A program made the position numbers and the translations under genes. Shown here piece after piece: positions 62,036-64,000 of a DNA stretch of 64,000 nucleotides (position 1 is its first letter; each line of letters opens with the position of its first letter). This stretch comes from Sphaerisporangium perillae (GTDB lineage Bacteria; Actinomycetota; Actinomycetes; Streptosporangiales; Streptosporangiaceae). The notes below the pieces were generated by a model. It was not told the origin of the DNA and searched no databases. It saw only the letters and a program-made list of their open reading frames with translations. The DNA lies in assembly GCF_023276435.1 (NCBI RefSeq), contig NZ_JALLPO010000023.1, positions 94,156-158,155 of the forward strand, written 5' to 3'.

Positions 62036-64000
62036 TCAGCCGCTCCCCAAGATCGTGAGTACGGTGCGCACGGCCGGGGCCGCGCGGTTTTCGTCGGCTT
62101 CGGGGGCGGTGGCCCTGCCGGTCTCACCGGAGGAGACCCTTCCGCCGATGGCCCGGCGTTCGGGTGGCGCGAAGGCCCCGAAGGTCCGGCGGAGCAGGGG
62201 AAGCACGTCGACGAACGCCTCCTCCGTCAGGCCGGTCAGCCACGTGTCGATGAGGCCGAGCAGGCCCGCGTCGTGGACGAGCAGAAGGCCGCTGCCCGAA
62301 AGGAACCCCTCCACCCAGGCCGCTGCCCGCGCGGGAGGATTGCCCGCCGACATCGACCGGGACATACGCCGCGCGACCTCCTCGGCGGGGATCGTGCCCG
62401 CGTCGAGCAGGATGCGGGTGAGCCTGCCGCCGATCAACCCGTGCAGGTCGCGCCGCTCGGCGACTCCCCGCAGCGCCGCCAGCCAGCCCTCCCTGCGGGA
62501 CTCCAGCAGGCCGATCGACGCGTGGACGGCGTCGACGTGCCCCAGCAACTCGCGGGCCGAGTCGTCGTCCAGCCCGGTCACCGCCGCCGAGAGCCCCGCG
62601 CAGATGCGGCTCAGCAGCGACTCCACGATCACCGACAGGCCTTCGGCCGGGGTGCCGCGCACGTCGCCGTACCGCTGCGCGCGTACCAGCGCGGGCAGGG
62701 CCGCCATCAAGTGGGTGACGTCGCTGTCGAGCGCCGCCCTGGTCGCGATCGACGACAGGACCTCGGGCAGGGCCTCCGGCAGGTCGGCGAGCAGGCAGCG
62801 CTCCGCCACCCCGGTGAGCTCCGCCAGCGATCTCGGAGGGGAGGCGGCGGCAGGCCCGTGCCCCGCGTGCCGGGCCGTCCGCGCGGAGCCGAGATCGACG
62901 AGCTCGCGCACCCGGGCGGCGGCCGCGGCCGGGACGGTGGTGCCGTACCCGCTCGCCTCGATGAGGTCGATGTCGAACTCGGGACGCCATTCGAGCGTCC
63001 AGGACTCACGGAAGGTGCCCTTGCCCCGCGCCTCACGCGGCGAGCCCCATTCGACCCCGATCAGGCCGAGCCGGTGCAGGAGGCGGCTGCGATCGAGATC
63101 GAGGGGCTTGCGCAGATCGAGATCGAGGTCGCGTTCGAGGGCGTCGGGCCGGAGCTTCAGGCGTCGCTGCCGGTCGCGCAGATCGCGCTGGAGCGGGACC
63201 ATGGGCGTGCCGTCCGGGACGCGGCCCAGACGCTCCCCCACGACCATGCGCCGCTGGATCAACTCCACCGGCAGCTCGTCGCCCTCGCAGAGCACCGCCC
63301 GGACCGCCTCGGTCACCTCGCTCAGCCCGGCCAGCGGGCGTCCCCGGACGATCGCGAGGCCGTCCGCCAGCCGCACGGCCTCGATGACGTGGGCGGAGGA
63401 GACCGGCAGGTCCTCCTCACGCAGCACGCCGGCGGCCGCGGTGAGCCACCGCTCGATCGGGCGGTCGGGCGCGGTGAACAGGTGGTCGTACCAGCCCGGC
63501 GAGGTGATGCCGGCGCCGTAGCCGCTCCAGGAGGCGAGGCGCCCGTAGGTCCAGGGAACCCAGGTCATCTCGACCTTCACCTTGGGAAGCCCGCGCAGCA
63601 GGCGGTCATCCGGCGCGGCCGGGCCGAGCTCACGCAGGGCGGGCACGTGCCAGGCGCCGCAGACCACCGCGACGCGTTCGTACCCCTCCTTGAAGGCGGT
63701 GCGCATGGTCTTGCGCATGTACGCCTCGCGCCGCGCCTCGTGCTCGTGCGGGAGGTACCCCTCCCTGACCGCCGCCATCGCCTCGGCGATCACCTCGAAG
63801 GGCGTGTCCCCGCGATGCTCGACGGCGTCCTCCCACCACCGTTCCGGATCGTCGTGCCCGGCCGCCCGCGCGAGCTCCCCGATCGGATCACGATGCACAA
63901 CGGGGCGCCCCTCACCCGCATCCCCACCATCCCCCGGCGCCCCCCGCCCGCCCAAGCCATCCCCCGACGCCCCCGGCCCACCCGAACCACCGCCGGGCGC
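62036..64000 (-). CDS. DUF5682 family protein, 5'-truncated by the window edge
   Basis: The frame is open through base 64000, so 655 residues of the C-terminal part are present and the start is outside. Recognisable stretches are YERVAVVCGAWHVPALRELG and VPWTYGRLASWSGYGAGITS, typical of DUF5682 proteins. A long helical C-terminus follows. A Gly/Pro/Asp-rich linker (GGRGAPGDGGDAGEGR) lies near the right edge of the window and connects to an unseen N-terminal part. The function is unknown. It is cotranscribed with the VWA gene and is probably part of a MoxR-VWA-type module. Confidence 0.85.
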   Translation of the reverse strand, partial: APGGGSGGPGASGDGLGGRGAPGDGGDAGEGRPVVHRDPIGELARAAGHDDPERWWEDAVEHRGDTPFEVIAEAMAAVREGYLPHEHEARREAYMRKTMRTAFKEGYERVAVVCGAWHVPALRELGPAAPDDRLLRGLPKVKVEMTWVPWTYGRLASWSGYGAGITSPGWYDHLFTAPDRPIERWLTAAAGVLREEDLPVSSAHVIEAVRLADGLAIVRGRPLAGLSEVTEAVRAVLCEGDELPVELIQRRMVVGERLGRVPDGTPMVPLQRDLRDRQRRLKLRPDALERDLDLDLRKPLDLDRSRLLHRLGLIGVEWGSPREARGKGTFRESWTLEWRPEFDIDLIEASGYGTTVPAAAAARVRELVDLGSARTARHAGHGPAAASPPRSLAELTGVAERCLLADLPEALPEVLSSIATRAALDSDVTHLMAALPALVRAQRYGDVRGTPAEGLSVIVESLLSRICAGLSAAVTGLDDDSARELLGHVDAVHASIGLLESRREGWLAALRGVAERRDLHGLIGGRLTRILLDAGTIPAEEVARRMSRSMSAGNPPARAAAWVEGFLSGSGLLLVHDAGLLGLIDTWLTGLTEEAFVDVLPLLRRTFGAFAPPERRAIGGRVSSGETGRATAPEADENRAAPAVRTVLTILGSG

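Noticed and set aside
1..64000. tRNA, rRNA, prophage or complete insertion sequence
   Set aside because: No cloverleaf, rRNA-like conserved stretch, phage structural gene or intact transposase was seen when reading both strands; only one transposase fragment is supported.

Overview
The window is a 64 kb piece of a very GC-rich actinobacterial chromosome. Supporting signs are GTG/TTG starts, ATGA start-stop overlaps, mycothiol-type DinB and TIGR03086 enzymes, a Scr1-type helix-turn-helix/DUF5753 regulator and Gly/Pro-rich low-complexity segments. A member of the Streptosporangiaceae or a close relative (Nonomuraea, Microbispora or Sphaerisporangium type) would fit, but that is inference from gene style and not a measured placement. 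No rRNA, tRNA or CRISPR array was seen. The first and last genes are cut by the window edges.

Layout. 1-3.8 kb: an acyl-CoA carboxylase (beta, alpha) and enoyl-CoA hydratase operon. 3.9-7.6 kb: a DinB-like enzyme, a small-protein/Scr1-regulator cluster, a frameshifted leucine-rich-repeat gene, a TetR regulator and a ferritin-like protein. 7.6-15.2 kb is accessory in character: an IS5-type transposase remnant, a small secreted protein, a giant HTH-STAND-NTPase-TM-WD40 protein and a repeat-bearing DUF222/HNH (13E12-type) protein. 15.2-20.9 kb: a GT39 membrane glycosyltransferase, a GT2-GtrA fusion and an OmpR-type two-component pair. 20.9-24.5 kb: a phytoene-desaturase-like oxidoreductase diverging from the pseudouridine catabolism pair psuG-psuK. 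24.6-28.9 kb: a 614-residue protein of unknown function, GNAT and SnoaL-like proteins, acyl-CoA dehydrogenase debris and a frameshifted collagen-like surface protein.

29.1-35.6 kb: a complete-looking leucine/isovalerate operon (carboxyltransferase, biotin carboxylase, HMG-CoA lyase, acyl-CoA dehydrogenase) diverging from its probable TetR repressor, with a 16-bp operator-like motif present three times. 35.7-38.2 kb: a PadR regulator behind a perfect 15-bp inverted repeat, then a DrrAB-type ABC exporter. 38.3-46.5 kb: a secreted beta-repeat protein, a fused 2-oxo-acid dehydrogenase E1, a TIGR03086 enzyme, CorA, an NTF2-like protein, an amidohydrolase and an M50-like membrane protease. 46.6-52.4 kb: sbcD-sbcC. 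52.6-64 kb: an exported alpha/beta hydrolase, an LCP-family protein, a bicovalent-type FAD oxidase, an o-succinylbenzoate-synthase-like protein lacking the catalytic lysines, an MFS transporter, and a VWA/DUF5682 pair that runs off the right edge.

Working together: the hydratase at 3.0 kb could supply the one leucine-pathway step missing from the 29-35 kb operon, and the fused E1 at 40 kb could feed it. The most interesting items are the lysine-less MenC-like protein, the two operator systems, the STAND/WD40 island, the unknown 614-residue protein, and the recurring short tandem repeats at gene 3' ends. Three single-base frameshifts (LRR gene, collagen-like gene, acyl-CoA dehydrogenase fragment) could be real decay or sequencing error; the sequence alone cannot decide.
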